Assembly: GCF_015687175.1 (NCBI RefSeq)
Contig: NZ_JADPQG010000001.1
Span: forward strand, 1,860,001-1,924,000
DNA length: 64,000 bases
From: Reinekea sp. G2M2-21
GTDB taxonomy: Bacteria; Pseudomonadota; Gammaproteobacteria; Pseudomonadales; Natronospirillaceae
Reading direction: 5' to 3'
Shown here: piece after piece, positions 35,454-46,004 of the stretch
Numbering within the stretch: the stretch's first letter is position 1
Layout: each line of letters starts with the position of its first letter
Notes under the pieces: model-generated
Seen by the model: the letters and a program-made list of their open reading frames with translations, nothing else
Told to the model about the DNA's origin: nothing
Database searches by the model: none
Translations under genes and position numbers: made by a program

Positions 35454-36425
35454 TTAAATTTGAGTGTCATTTGGTTGTTTCAATGGCTCAACCAAACGAT
35501 TGGCACTGTCTCGAATGTACCGGTTGCTGTCGTGCACGCTAATCCGTTGTATCGTGTCTAACGTTGCCGGATCATCCAGAAAATTCATCAGTGATTGAAA
35601 GGCCACAATGCGCACGCCAGCGTTCACATCATTGGCCAATGCTTGCAATAAACTGTGCCGTGTATCGGGATCAACTGCGTACTCAGTCAGCGCTTCAGCT
35701 GCCAGCAAACGCACCCCCGGGTTTGGATCATTTAACAAGCTGTGACTTAACGCGGCTCGCACCGAGGCCGAAGCTGTTACGTTTTTCAGCAGTCCGACCA
35801 AATCCAAGCGAGTGGCATCACTGACGTCATCTTGCAAGGATTCCGCTAACAATTGCTGGATATCGGCGCTGCCCAAATTGCCATTCAATTCGGTTCGGGA
35901 TACCAGTGAATAAGTCAACTGCACGTCCCCATTACCGACGTCGTACCCGGTCATTTTCAGGTTGGTAATTTCGAATTCACCGGGTCGAATGAACTGCAAC
36001 GGCGCTGCCACCGGTTGTAACGTCGGAGAGGCCGCATTGCGATCAGGTAATCCCTGTGCGAACCAAAAACCAATGACAAACATCAACGCCAGCGATGCCC
36101 AGGGCATGGCTGTTAAGCCATCTTGAGGCCACAACCAGTGTTGTAAACTTTCTAATGAAAAATGCCGTGGCCGGTTCAAGGCTGTGTGCAATCGATAACG
36201 AGCCGCACTGACCTGCTCTGAGGACACTGTCTTAATAGGTTGATTGTTCAACACATCGTTCAGCGCCTGTTCCTGAGTCAGATAACGTCCAAAATCGGTT
36301 TCAGTTTGTGCTCTGCGTTCAACGTCCTGACGCTGCTGTTCGGTGCAATCGTCATAGAGATACGCCATGATCAACTGCCGATCGGCATTGCTCAGGTTTA
36401 TCGGGAAATTCTCTGAGTGCTTCAT
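35454..36425 (-). CDS. anti-sigma factor with HEAT repeats
   Basis: A 323-residue protein: an N-terminal cytoplasmic zinc-finger-type anti-sigma domain (zf-HC2-like, but without the HxxxCxxC, ADRQLIMAYLYDDCTEQQRQDVER), one membrane span (~120-140, MPWASLALMFVIGFWFAQGL), and a C-terminal HEAT-repeat domain (NDPNPGVRLLAAEALTEYAVDPDTRHSLLQALANDVNAGVRIVAFQSLMNFL). It sits one base from the sigma gene's stop, the usual sigma/anti-sigma arrangement. The HEAT module outside the membrane could sense an envelope signal. Start at the ATG after AGGTGGAATAAC. Confidence 0.8.
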   Translation of the reverse strand: MKHSENFPINLSNADRQLIMAYLYDDCTEQQRQDVERRAQTETDFGRYLTQEQALNDVLNNQPIKTVSSEQVSAARYRLHTALNRPRHFSLESLQHWLWPQDGLTAMPWASLALMFVIGFWFAQGLPDRNAASPTLQPVAAPLQFIRPGEFEITNLKMTGYDVGNGDVQLTYSLVSRTELNGNLGSADIQQLLAESLQDDVSDATRLDLVGLLKNVTASASVRAALSHSLLNDPNPGVRLLAAEALTEYAVDPDTRHSLLQALANDVNAGVRIVAFQSLMNFLDDPATLDTIQRISVHDSNRYIRDSANRLVEPLKQPNDTQI

Positions 36426-36426
36426 G

Positions 36427-37014
36427 TTATTCCACCTGCAAAAACTGAAGTTGATCGCGGATCTTCTCCCGGCTACGGGAAAGATAACTTTTAATGGCAC
36501 CGTCAGTGCAATCCATAATCTGTGCGGCTTCCTGGATTTTCATATCCTGCTGATGACAGAGCACAAAGGCCTGTCGTTCCTGTTTGCTGAGTCGCTGAAC
36601 GGCCTGTTGAATCGCACGCGAGGTTTGTTGTTGTGCCAATTGTTGTTCGGGATTCGAATGCTCAGCCGCTGCCCCCAGTTGCTCCACGTCGAACTCATCA
36701 TTCAACGTGGACTTCGCGATCAACCGGGCCAGAATTGACGTTGGCTTCCGCGCGTGGGAATGAGCCGTATTGAGGACAATCCGGTACAGCCAGGTACTGA
36801 ACTGACTGTCCTGACGGAACCGAGGCAAGCCCCGATAAGCCTTCAGCATCGCCTCCTGGAAAATTTCATCCGCATCCCCCGGCTGACCGGCCAATCCCTG
36901 TGCGACGCTCAACATCCGCTCTGTCAGTGGCCCAACAAGACGCTCAAAGGCGTGGGAATCGCCGGTCTTCGCCAGCGCAATCAGCGCTTTTTGGGTATCG
37001 AGTGGTGCATCCAT
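36427..37014 (-). CDS. ECF-family RNA polymerase sigma factor
   Basis: A 195-residue group-IV sigma factor: region 2 (HAFERLVGPLTERMLSVAQGLAGQPGDADEIFQEAMLKAYRGLPRFRQDSQFSTWLYRIVLNTA) and region 4 (LSKQERQAFVLCHQQDMKIQEAAQIMDCTDGAIKSYLSRSREKIRDQL). It heads the operon with the anti-sigma and DUF4097 genes. A candidate self-recognised promoter is found at 37056-37080. Which stress releases it is unknown. Confidence 0.92.
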   Translation of the reverse strand: MDAPLDTQKALIALAKTGDSHAFERLVGPLTERMLSVAQGLAGQPGDADEIFQEAMLKAYRGLPRFRQDSQFSTWLYRIVLNTAHSHARKPTSILARLIAKSTLNDEFDVEQLGAAAEHSNPEQQLAQQQTSRAIQQAVQRLSKQERQAFVLCHQQDMKIQEAAQIMDCTDGAIKSYLSRSREKIRDQLQFLQVE

Positions 37015-37055
37015 GGGTCGGGCGAATCCCTGTCTTTGTTATTGATGTGGGCTTT

Positions 37056-37080
37056 GACGCAAGAGAATACCAAAGGGTTG
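37056..37080 (-). promoter_or_regulatory. candidate ECF-type promoter of the sigma operon
   Basis: On the minus strand CAACC and CGTC are separated by 16 bases, the spacing and core motifs of many ECF promoters, 41 bases upstream of the sigma gene's start codon. Autoregulation would be typical of such operons. Confidence 0.4.
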
Positions 37081-37194
37081 GCAAAATATTTTTAAAAATT
37101 TGAGTGATGCATTCGAGTATCGAATTCTGAAATACCGACTAAACTAGGTGCTGTTAACGGACCGTCTGGTCGCCCGCAAAAAGGGAGTCTGAGT

Positions 37195-37596
37195 ATGATC
37201 GATTACGTCGTCAACGACCGTATTTTGCGTATCGAAAACGACATCTATGAAGTTGACCACATCAAGGATGTCTTTGTCATCAAGCACAATCGCATGCAGC
37301 AGTTCATCCGGCAGCTTCTGCTCGGCTTGCAGCTAGCGCTGGCGGGTGGCATTGCCAGTCTGTGGCTGGGGCCACCGGCAATCATCGTCTCTTTCGCTCT
37401 ATTCGCCATCGGTGTGATTTACGGCATAACCACCTGTGAGCAGATTGAACTAAGGGCTCGGTTTGCGGGAACAGACGAAACCGGTGATCAGATAGTGCCA
37501 CTCTTTAAGGCTCGGGACGATGACCAGCTGGAAGCCCTGTTTTGCATCTACGACCTGCTCAAACAACGTCTGCTCAGCCTTCCGGCGCGGGAGTAA
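37195..37596 (+). CDS. small membrane protein, unknown function
   Basis: A 133-residue protein with a short beta-rich N-terminal stretch (DYVVNDRILRIENDIYEVDHIKDVFVIKHNRMQQF), two adjacent hydrophobic helices (~42-82), and a polar cytoplasmic C-terminus with a helix DQLEALFCIYDLLKQRLLSL. The layout resembles DUF6232-type proteins, though I cannot confirm the family. It has a good ribosome-binding site (AAAGGGAGTC). The hairpin GCCAGG/CCTGGC near 37635-37657, followed by a T-rich stretch, could terminate it. Confidence 0.7.
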   Translation: MIDYVVNDRILRIENDIYEVDHIKDVFVIKHNRMQQFIRQLLLGLQLALAGGIASLWLGPPAIIVSFALFAIGVIYGITTCEQIELRARFAGTDETGDQIVPLFKARDDDQLEALFCIYDLLKQRLLSLPARE

Positions 37597-37956
37597 AACC
37601 AATCACCAGGAACGGCCATAACAGCGCGCACCATAGCCAGGCTGCAGGGTTACCTGGCCCGGTTCAGTTTTGTTTATTCTGTTAAGGGTCGCAACCAGTA
37701 CTACCTTTTGAACCTGGTCCTTGACGAAGATAACCCCGCAATACAGCCAAATCACTGCGTGTCACAAATACCACCGATTCAAACTCAGTAAGTTTAAGAA
37801 CATGCCATTCGAAACGCTCCATTCGTGCATAAATGATCAAAAAGAACAGTACGCTTAGACCGAACGTCGACTCTCTTGCTACTTGAACGATGTGACTGGG
37901 ATCACACTCACAATTCGGTACATTAGACAGCACACCCTGATTCACGGAGCAGAATC
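37597..37956. other. intergenic region without a supportable gene
   Basis: Apart from a weak GCCAGG/CCTGGC hairpin near 37635-37657, nothing identifiable lies here. An open frame on the minus strand (37682-37945) begins with GTG, has no ribosome-binding site and no recognisable sequence. Confidence 0.5.
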
Positions 37957-38262
37957 TTGATTAATACCATTGACGCCGTACTGGAATTTGTTGAAGAGAA
38001 TCCGGACTACAAAGCCACCATCGGATTGATTAAAACCATGAAGGTAAACCGCGCCTATTTGACGTGGGCTGCCGTACACAACAAAACAGGCCATCAGTTT
38101 GTGCCGTATCTGTCGGCCATTTCAAAACTGAACCCAAAAGCCTATTGGGAGCCGTTAACGACTCAGGAACTGCATGCGTTTTTACGCAACAATAAGCAGA
38201 AAGCCTTTCTGTTAACGCAGTCGTTGGAAATACCAGAACCGGTAGAAGCCGTCGCCTCCTGA
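37957..38262 (+). CDS. small hypothetical protein
   Basis: A 101-residue acidic-to-neutral protein, mostly helical in appearance, beginning INTIDAVLEFVEENPDYKATIGLIKTMKVN. No family was recognised. The start is a TTG with GGAG seven to eight bases upstream; no ATG precedes the conserved-looking part. It converges on the yegD gene with an 18-base gap. Confidence 0.6.
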   Translation: MINTIDAVLEFVEENPDYKATIGLIKTMKVNRAYLTWAAVHNKTGHQFVPYLSAISKLNPKAYWEPLTTQELHAFLRNNKQKAFLLTQSLEIPEPVEAVAS

Positions 38263-38279
38263 GCATCGAAACGACGCCG

Positions 38280-39569
38280 TTAACGATAACGGCGTTGTGC
38301 TTCCAGCACCAAACCTTTTCCCACACTGTTGAACAGGTCACCACTGACCCAGTTGGCGGCCGGAAACCGCTGCTGCACCAGAGCCTTGACCGACGGTAGC
38401 GCCGTGGAGCCTCCCGTTGTAAAAACGGTGTTGATCTGTTGCTTATCCAAGCCACTTTGCACCAGGGTTTCATCAATGGCGGCAAACACCCGGCCGACAT
38501 CCGTGGCAATGGCATCTTCCAGGTCCTGGGCAGTTGCGGTATGTGTGACATCGCCCGTCACTACTCCATCCCGGTTTAAGAAGGCCAGATCCAACTGGGT
38601 GTGTGACGCGCTAGATAAGTCTATTTTTGCTTGTTCAATCTGTCCGGCCAGTCGATGCCCATCTTTCTGCTTCAATAAGGTCAATAACCGGTCAATCGGT
38701 TCAACCTGTTGCATACTTAGGCGTAAATCGGCGATGTCGCGAATCACTTTCGAGTCGTAGAGGGTGTGAATCCGGTGCCAGGTCGCCAGATCCACAAAAT
38801 AGTGAATCGGCATGGCAATGGTCGGCTTGTCTTTATAAGGCACCCCAAGACCAAAAAATGGCATCATGGTGGCCATTGATAAATGCCGGTCGAAATCGGT
38901 ACCACCGATGTGAATACCATGATTGGCCAGCAAATCCGCAGATCTGTCCGCGCGTTGCCGTCCGGCTTTCGATAATCGAATAATCGTGAAGTCCGAGGTC
39001 CCCCCCCCGATATCAATAATCAGAGCGATTTCTTCGTCTTCGACGGTCTGTTCATAGTCAAATGCAGCGGCGATGGGTTCAAACTGAAACGAAACCTGAT
39101 CGAATCCGACTTGACGGGCTATCTCCGCCAGCCGTTGCTCTGCGGCTGCATCTAAAGCCGGATGATGGTCGTTAAAATGGACCGGCCTTCCGAGCACGAC
39201 CGACTGCATGGCCTGCTGACTGAACGCCTCTGCCCGCGACTTAAGGCTCTGCATAAAGAAACCAATAATCTGGTTAAACGAATACACCTGCCCCTTAATC
39301 TGCGTGCCTTCGTCCATCTGGCTGGAACCAAGAATGGACTTCATCGAGCGCATCAGGCGACCGAACTCACCCTGGGTATAGTTCCGGATAGCCTGACGCC
39401 CAAAGCTGATGTCGTCAGTTTCAAAGTCGAAGAACAACGCGCTGGGCAAGGTGGTTTCCATATCCCCTGTATGGGGATGTTTTTCCAATGGAACCATGGT
39501 GGCTTGGTCATTGTGCAGGACGCCGACCGTTGAATTTGAGGTGCCGAAATCCAATCCACAAATCGACAT
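38280..39569 (-). CDS. yegD: YegD-type Hsp70 family chaperone
   Basis: A 429-residue actin-like ATPase of the YegD branch of Hsp70. Motifs: phosphate-1 CGLDFGTSNSTVGV, phosphate-2 IALIIDIGGGTSDFTIIRL, and adenosine motif TVFTTGGSTALPSVKALV. It lacks most of a substrate-binding domain, as YegD does. The GGG codons lie in a run of nine identical bases (39000-39008), which is prone to slippage. The start was set at the ATG before SICGLDFGT with GGGAGG upstream; 70 more in-frame codons lack any support. Confidence 0.93.
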   Translation of the reverse strand: MSICGLDFGTSNSTVGVLHNDQATMVPLEKHPHTGDMETTLPSALFFDFETDDISFGRQAIRNYTQGEFGRLMRSMKSILGSSQMDEGTQIKGQVYSFNQIIGFFMQSLKSRAEAFSQQAMQSVVLGRPVHFNDHHPALDAAAEQRLAEIARQVGFDQVSFQFEPIAAAFDYEQTVEDEEIALIIDIGGGTSDFTIIRLSKAGRQRADRSADLLANHGIHIGGTDFDRHLSMATMMPFFGLGVPYKDKPTIAMPIHYFVDLATWHRIHTLYDSKVIRDIADLRLSMQQVEPIDRLLTLLKQKDGHRLAGQIEQAKIDLSSASHTQLDLAFLNRDGVVTGDVTHTATAQDLEDAIATDVGRVFAAIDETLVQSGLDKQQINTVFTTGGSTALPSVKALVQQRFPAANWVSGDLFNSVGKGLVLEAQRRYR

Positions 39570-39712
39570 AGCTATTCGCCTCCCGGCACAGAAAAAGGGG
39601 CGCGGGATTATACGGCATTGACTCCCGATGCCAACCGTTTCCGTGGTTTCATTTGCCAAATGAGAAAGATTCCCGTAAAAACGCCTCTCTATCAACGCAT
39701 GCGGAACCTTCA

Positions 39713-40894
39713 ATGTTCGGACTGAATCGCAATATTTGGCTGTTATTTCTGACCCAACCCTTTGCCTTGGCCATATCACCCGCCATCGTACTGATCAGTG
39801 GTCTGGTCGGAAAACAGTTAGCACCCTCACCACAATGGTCGACCCTGCCACTCACCATGATGGTTACGGGCATGATGCTGGGGGCATTCCCAGCGGCGCT
39901 GTTGATGCAACGCTTCGGTCGTAAAATCGTGTTTTTGGGGGCGATGCTCGTTTCCTGCTCTGCGTCGGGTCTTGCAGCGCTGGGAATCGCCATGTCCAGT
40001 TTCGTGGTCTTTCTTATTGGCGTTACGTTCATCGGTGCAACTCTGGCAGTGGTTCAGCAGTTCCGTTTTGCCGCAGCCGAGAATGTCGATAAGCCAGAAC
40101 TGGCCGGTCGCGCGATTTCAGTTTTGATGATCGGCAGTGTGGGCGCGGCATTCATTGGCACCGAGCTTGCGGCGTGGGGCGAAAACTTACTATCGGTAAC
40201 CTATTCCGGATCCTTCATTACGCTTATGCTGGCCAGTGCCATCGCTTTTCTGTTACTGCTGTTCTTCACCAACACCAAACCAACCCAGCAGCACCACAAT
40301 ACGAAAGACCCTATAGACTGGTCTGCGATTGTGCGTCGACCTAACTTCATCATCGCCGTCTGCGCGGCGGCCATTGGCTATGGCGTCATGAGTTTCGTGA
40401 TGACGGCGACCCCGCTTGCCATGCACGATATGATGGGTCACAGCCTTGGAAGCACGAAATGGGTTATTCAAAGTCACATTATGGCGATGTTTTTGCCGTC
40501 GCTGTTTACCGGTGAATTAATCCGAAAATTCGGTGCCCGTCAGGTCATTTTCGCTGGCTTATTGGCCTACCTTGGCACCACCGCCTTTGCGTACAGTGGT
40601 GTAGCTGTATTCCACTATTGGTGGGCACTGGTGCTGTTGGGCATCGGCTGGAACTTTTTGTTTATTGGTGGCACGTCGTTACTGACAAAGGCCTACAAAC
40701 CGGAAGAAAAATACCGGGTACAGGCGGCTAATGATGTGTCTGTTTTCATCTTTCAGGCATTAACTTCGCTGAGCGCAGGTATTATTCTGTTTGCTGCGGG
40801 TTGGTCGGGTATTGTGACCATTTCGCTGATTCCGACCGTCGCACTTATTCTGTTGGTCTTAGTACTCTGGCCAAGAATTACAGCCAGCGCATAA
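39713..40894 (+). CDS. major facilitator superfamily transporter
   Basis: A 393-residue, 12-segment MFS permease: the loop between helices 2 and 3 reads GAFPAALLMQRFGRKIVF, and a second half begins near NFIIAVCAAAIGYGVMSFVM. It resembles the YcaD/drug-efflux-like branch but the substrate is unknown. The ATG before FGLNRNIW has a modest ribosome-binding site; a TTG 20 codons upstream is possible. Its end overlaps the convergent menA by 17 bases. Confidence 0.85.
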   Translation: MFGLNRNIWLLFLTQPFALAISPAIVLISGLVGKQLAPSPQWSTLPLTMMVTGMMLGAFPAALLMQRFGRKIVFLGAMLVSCSASGLAALGIAMSSFVVFLIGVTFIGATLAVVQQFRFAAAENVDKPELAGRAISVLMIGSVGAAFIGTELAAWGENLLSVTYSGSFITLMLASAIAFLLLLFFTNTKPTQQHHNTKDPIDWSAIVRRPNFIIAVCAAAIGYGVMSFVMTATPLAMHDMMGHSLGSTKWVIQSHIMAMFLPSLFTGELIRKFGARQVIFAGLLAYLGTTAFAYSGVAVFHYWWALVLLGIGWNFLFIGGTSLLTKAYKPEEKYRVQAANDVSVFIFQALTSLSAGIILFAAGWSGIVTISLIPTVALILLVLVLWPRITASA

Positions 40895-41756
40895 CAAGAA
40901 GCACCATGCTGGCGAGCAGGCAATACGCCATTTCCAATACGGCGGTGCGAGCCAGCAACTGATTGAGCTCCGCCCCCTGCAGTTGCCGGCTTTGTTGGAT
41001 AAGGCGGCGAGCCATGGGGGCCACCACCAGCAACGGCACGAACGATGCGAATCCCAGATTAAACGAGACCAGTAAATGCATCACCAATGCGAAAACGAGC
41101 AACCATTTATACAATTCTCGTGCAAGTTGATCTCCCAACATGACGGCCAGTGTGTGCTTACCGGCAGGAGCATCGGTTGGGATGTCCCGGATGTTGTTCA
41201 CCAGCATAATGGCGGCACTGATTAACCCCGCCACGACGCCATAGCCTAAAACCGATGCAGTGATATGCAAACTGTGCGCGTAATAGGTGCCACCGACCGC
41301 CAACAAACCAAAAAACAACAACACGGTTATTTCACCCAGCCCGTGCGAGGCTAACGGGAATGGTCCACCGCTGTAGGCAAACACGGCGACCAACGATGCA
41401 ATCCCCAGAACCAGCAAGACCCAATCGGACAACCAGACCAGCCCCATGCCACTGATAAAGGCAACCAGGCAAACAAGCAACAGCGCCATCAGCATACGTT
41501 GACTGCTGATCAGGCCACTTTGTGTCGCGCGCTGTGGTCCCAGTCGTTTTTCGGTATCTACACCGGATTTTGCATCAAAATAGTCGTTGGCAAAATTCAC
41601 AGCGATCTGCAAAGCCAGCGCACAGATCATCGCTAACCCAAACACCGACCAGCGAAACAGCCCCTGGTCAAATGCCAGAGCCGAGCCCAGCAATATAGGG
41701 CTTACGGAAGCAGGTAAGGTTTTCGGGCGCATGGCCAATAACCAGGGGTTCAACAT
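40878..41756 (-). CDS. menA: 1,4-dihydroxy-2-naphthoate polyprenyltransferase
   Basis: Membrane prenyltransferase that attaches the isoprenoid tail in menaquinone synthesis. The 292 residues contain the UbiA-family Asp motifs NFANDYFDAKSGVDTEKRLGP and NNIRDIPTDAPAGKHTLAVMLG, with about eight hydrophobic segments. This is the MenA form, not UbiA. No other men genes are in the window, so menaquinone production is implied but not shown. Confidence 0.92.
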   Translation of the reverse strand: MLNPWLLAMRPKTLPASVSPILLGSALAFDQGLFRWSVFGLAMICALALQIAVNFANDYFDAKSGVDTEKRLGPQRATQSGLISSQRMLMALLLVCLVAFISGMGLVWLSDWVLLVLGIASLVAVFAYSGGPFPLASHGLGEITVLLFFGLLAVGGTYYAHSLHITASVLGYGVVAGLISAAIMLVNNIRDIPTDAPAGKHTLAVMLGDQLARELYKWLLVFALVMHLLVSFNLGFASFVPLLVVAPMARRLIQQSRQLQGAELNQLLARTAVLEMAYCLLASMVLLVMRWL

Positions 41757-41935
41757 GGTTAAAACTCGTTATCAGATCATGAAAGTTCGGCATCGTGCCA
41801 TACTCTGTCGATCGATTAAATCCTTTCGTGACAATACAGGATAGCAACCCCATGCTCCTTGGCTTGACCTTCATTCGACTCTAAGCTTTACACTGCAGAA
41901 CAACCTGAACAAATGACGAGTTGAAACAGACAAAG

Positions 41936-42940
<1,005 letters not shown>

Positions 42941-42987
42941 GTGGTATAAGAGCAGTTACCTGTTTATCACGCTTAAAGACAAAAACC

Positions 42988-43617
42988 ATGTCATACGTTT
43001 GGATGTCCGATGCGTTGCTCAGCATCGTTTGTTTTTTGGTTGCGATGCGGCTACGCCAAGTACCGCTCAGCTCATCTCGTTTGGCGGCCACTGGCATCCT
43101 TCTGCTTTCCATCGCGTCAATGATTGGAACGTTGAAGTACGCGTTCACACTGCAAGGATCGTGGCCACTGCTGCATGAACTCACTTCGCGGCTGTTCGGT
43201 GTTGCCGGACTCTATATTCTGACCACTGCCTGGCTTGATTTCGCTGGGGTGCTGCGTGTTCGCCAGCCATGGTATGCCGCGCATATTGCCGATGGCATGC
43301 TCATTTTTTTGCTGGCGTGGTGGCTTGAACAACTCACCAATGCCCAACTGGTGATTGGCATTCTGATGAACATCGCAGCCCTGGTTGCTGCTTACCGCTG
43401 CTGGCGTCATGGGCAAACTGCGTTGGCGCAGATAATCAGCGTCGCTGCCGTGGTGTTTGTGGTGAATGGTTTGGTGATTGGTGGCGCTGAAACGCCACTC
43501 TTTGGACCTGTTTTGCGAATAGACCTGTTCCATCTTTTGCTTACAGCCTGGGCGCTAGGAATGGGCTGGGTCTTTCGCAACGAACCGCTGGCACCGCTTT
43601 TCAAACAGTTGCCCTAA
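42988..43617 (+). CDS. multi-pass membrane protein, unknown function
   Basis: A 209-residue protein with about seven hydrophobic segments (for example AATGILLLSIASMIGTL and IISVAAVVFVVNGLVIG) and few charged residues. No family was recognised; the GTLKYAF, DxFH-type residues and lengths recall uncharacterised inner-membrane proteins. It follows the CDF exporter by 47 bases on the same strand and may share its transcript. Confidence 0.7.
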   Translation: MSYVWMSDALLSIVCFLVAMRLRQVPLSSSRLAATGILLLSIASMIGTLKYAFTLQGSWPLLHELTSRLFGVAGLYILTTAWLDFAGVLRVRQPWYAAHIADGMLIFLLAWWLEQLTNAQLVIGILMNIAALVAAYRCWRHGQTALAQIISVAAVVFVVNGLVIGGAETPLFGPVLRIDLFHLLLTAWALGMGWVFRNEPLAPLFKQLP

Positions 43618-43641
43618 GCTCAATAGCCTTGCCTATAGACC

Positions 43642-43670
43642 AAAAAAAAACATGCTGAGCATGTTTTTTT
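43642..43670. terminator. bidirectional terminator
   Basis: ACATGC-TGA-GCATGT is flanked by a run of nine A residues on the left and seven T residues on the right, forming a U-tailed hairpin in both directions between two convergent genes. Confidence 0.8.
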
Positions 43671-43688
43671 AAATCGATTATACCAGTG

Positions 43689-45278
43689 TTACACAATAGC
43701 CTGACTGGCCAGATACTCTTCGTAGGTACCGTGATAATCCACAATACCGGTTGGCGTTAGTTCAATAATGCGAGTAGCCAGACTGGAGACAAACTCTCGG
43801 TCATGACTGACAAAAATCAATGTGCCAGGGTAGTTTTCCAGCGCCAGGTTTAAGGATTCAATCGACTCCATATCTAAGTGGTTGGTGGGCTCATCCATCA
43901 CCATAATATTCGGCCGCTGCAACATCATTTTACCGAACAACATCCGCCCCTGTTCCCCACCGGAGATAACGGTGACGGATTTGTCGATGTCTTTCTGAGA
44001 GAACAATAACCGCCCGAGCGTGCCGCGAATAACCTGTTCGTCGTCGCCTTCCTTACCCCATTGCGCCATCCATTCAATCAGGTTTTTGTCTTCTTTAAAG
44101 TCGGCGGCGTGATCCTGAGCGTAATAAGCAATGGTCGCATTTTCAGACCATTTCACCGTACCTGCGGTCAATTCGGTGTCACCAACAAGGCATTTCATTA
44201 AAGTTGATTTACCTATGCCGTTAGGGCCGATGACGGCGATCCGCTCGCCCACTTCAACCCGCAAATCCAGATTCTCAAACAATTTTTCGTCGTAGCTCTT
44301 TGCCAGACCTTCTACTTCCAACGCCATCCGGTGCAGCTTCTGTTCTTGTTCAAAACGAATAAACGGGTTCTGACGACTGGATGGTTTCACTTCTTCCAGT
44401 TCAATTTTGTCAATCTGCTTCGCGCGCGAAGTCGCTTGCTTGGACTTAGACGCATTTGCTGAGAAACGACTAACGAACGATTTCAGCTCGGCGATCTGTG
44501 CTTTCTTCTTGGCATTCTCAGACAATAAACGCTCTCGCGCCTGAGTTGAGGCGGTCATGTAAGCGTCGTATGAGCCTGGATAAACACGCAGTTCACCGTA
44601 GTCCAGATCGGCCATATGCGTGCAGACGCTGTTCAGGAAGTGACGGTCGTGCGAAATGATGATCATGGTGCAGTTACGTTCGTTCAACACACCTTCTAAC
44701 CAACGAATAGTATTAATGTCGAGGTTGTTGGTGGGTTCGTCGAGCAGCATGATATCCGGATCGGAAAACAGCACCTGAGCCAACAGAACCCGCAGTTTCC
44801 AGCCAGGGGCAACTTCACTCATCGGCCCGTAATGCTGCTCAATAGGAATACCGACGCCAAGTAACAATTCTCCTGCGCGTGCTTCAGCGGTGTATCCGTC
44901 CATTTCGGCGAATTCACCTTCCAGATCACCGGCCCGCATACCATCTTCTTCGGTCATTTCGGGTTTTGCATAAATCGCGTCTTTTTCAGCCTTAACTTTC
45001 CACAGCTCTTCGTGACCCATGATGACCGTGTCGATCACAGAGTACTCTTCATAAGCAAATTGATCTTGCTTCAGTTTACCGATGCGCTCATTGGGATCTT
45101 TGGAGACATTACCCGCCGTTGGTTCTAAGTCGCGACCCAGAATTTTCATAAAGGTCGACTTACCGCAACCGTTGGCGCCAATCAGACCGTACCGGTTGCC
45201 GTCGCCAAATTTGACAGAAACGTTCTCAAATAGTGGCTTTGCGCCAAATTGCATGGTGATGTTCGCAGTGGTCAGCAA
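43689..45278 (-). CDS. ybiT: ABC-F ribosome-associated ATPase YbiT
   Basis: A 529-residue ABC-F protein acting on ribosomes during translation. There are two ATPase domains: Walker [10 protein letters not shown] and GPNGIGKST, Walker B regions [11 protein letters not shown] and [11 protein letters not shown], and the signature [10 protein letters not shown] in the second domain; the first signature is degenerate ([10 protein letters not shown]). The linker between the domains is long and charged, as in YbiT (E. coli 530 residues). No membrane domain is present. EttA and Uup are less similar in the regions seen. Confidence 0.93.
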   Translation of the reverse strand: MLTTANITMQFGAKPLFENVSVKFGDGNRYGLIGANGCGKSTFMKILGRDLEPTAGNVSKDPNERIGKLKQDQFAYEEYSVIDTVIMGHEELWKVKAEKDAIYAKPEMTEEDGMRAGDLEGEFAEMDGYTAEARAGELLLGVGIPIEQHYGPMSEVAPGWKLRVLLAQVLFSDPDIMLLDEPTNNLDINTIRWLEGVLNERNCTMIIISHDRHFLNSVCTHMADLDYGELRVYPGSYDAYMTASTQARERLLSENAKKKAQIAELKSFVSRFSANASKSKQATSRAKQIDKIELEEVKPSSRQNPFIRFEQEQKLHRMALEVEGLAKSYDEKLFENLDLRVEVGERIAVIGPNGIGKSTLMKCLVGDTELTAGTVKWSENATIAYYAQDHAADFKEDKNLIEWMAQWGKEGDDEQVIRGTLGRLLFSQKDIDKSVTVISGGEQGRMLFGKMMLQRPNIMVMDEPTNHLDMESIESLNLALENYPGTLIFVSHDREFVSSLATRIIELTPTGIVDYHGTYEEYLASQAIV

Positions 45279-45477
45279 AATGTATTTCCCATTAAAAAGT
45301 CGGTGTGTTGGCTGAAAAATAAAGGGCGACGATGCTAGCGGGTTTGGCCGGATGTGTCCATGACTGAATTGTTACCCAGGGCAGGCGAAATGAGGTTTGA
45401 AGATTCGAGAGAACCCACAGAAGTACCCGCTTTCAGCGGTATCTCTGCGGGTCTAGGCCTTTATGGACGCCCCAAGG

Positions 45478-45735
45478 TCAGGCGGTGTGCCAACGGCGCA
45501 ATTTCGGAATACTGCGGGTAAATAACCAGCCAACAAACTTCGGCATACCCTGCTCCTTCATCTTCTCGATGCAGAAGGCCTGCATTTCCTGTGCGGTCAT
45601 CTCCGGTTGCATGAACGCACCGTTCACATAGCAATAACTGCAATATTCATCGGTTTTGCTTCCATCAGCCTCGGTTCCACCGTGGCCTGGGTCGCTTTTC
45701 ATCGGCATACCGCAACTTTGACAAAACTTATTCAT
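45478..45735 (-). CDS. putative zinc-ribbon protein
   Basis: An 85-residue protein with MNKFCQSCGMPMKSDPGHGGTEADGSKTDEYCSYCYVNGAFMQPEM, two CxxC knuckles typical of the putative zinc-ribbon family. The C-terminal helices AQEMQAFCIEKMKEQGMPKFVGWLFTRSIPKLRRW are conserved-looking. The start is the ATG after AGGAGGGAATC; the frame extends upstream without support. Function unknown. Confidence 0.85.
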   Translation of the reverse strand: MNKFCQSCGMPMKSDPGHGGTEADGSKTDEYCSYCYVNGAFMQPEMTAQEMQAFCIEKMKEQGMPKFVGWLFTRSIPKLRRWHTA

Positions 45736-45967
45736 GATTCCCTCCTGTTGTCTTTCAGCACTGAATATTGAGCAGCGCAACTGCTGTTCATCATCAGTGG
45801 TTACAGTATAACCCGCGTTATTCACTTTACCTGTCCTTACATCAATAACCGCGGCCCAAACGCGCAAAACGGACTATTCATCAGCACTTATAGCCATCCG
45901 TTTCGACGTTACAAAAGTCCACTTTGTAAACAATGTTTGGTGCTTCTGTTTCGCAACAAAAACGATA

Positions 45968-45987
45968 TACTGTATGGATAGCCAGTA
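45968..45987. promoter_or_regulatory. LexA (SOS) box of dnaE2
   Basis: TACTGTATGGATAGCCAGTA contains CTG-N10-CAG with the usual TA flanks. It lies 17 bases upstream of the chosen dnaE2 start. It is less symmetrical than the imuA box. Confidence 0.75.
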
Positions 45988-46004
45988 TATTGATTTGTCC
46001 GCCC

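Noticed and set aside
37682-37945. 87-residue frame on the minus strand
   Set aside because: GTG start without ribosome-binding site, no recognisable sequence or membrane pattern consistent with neighbours.
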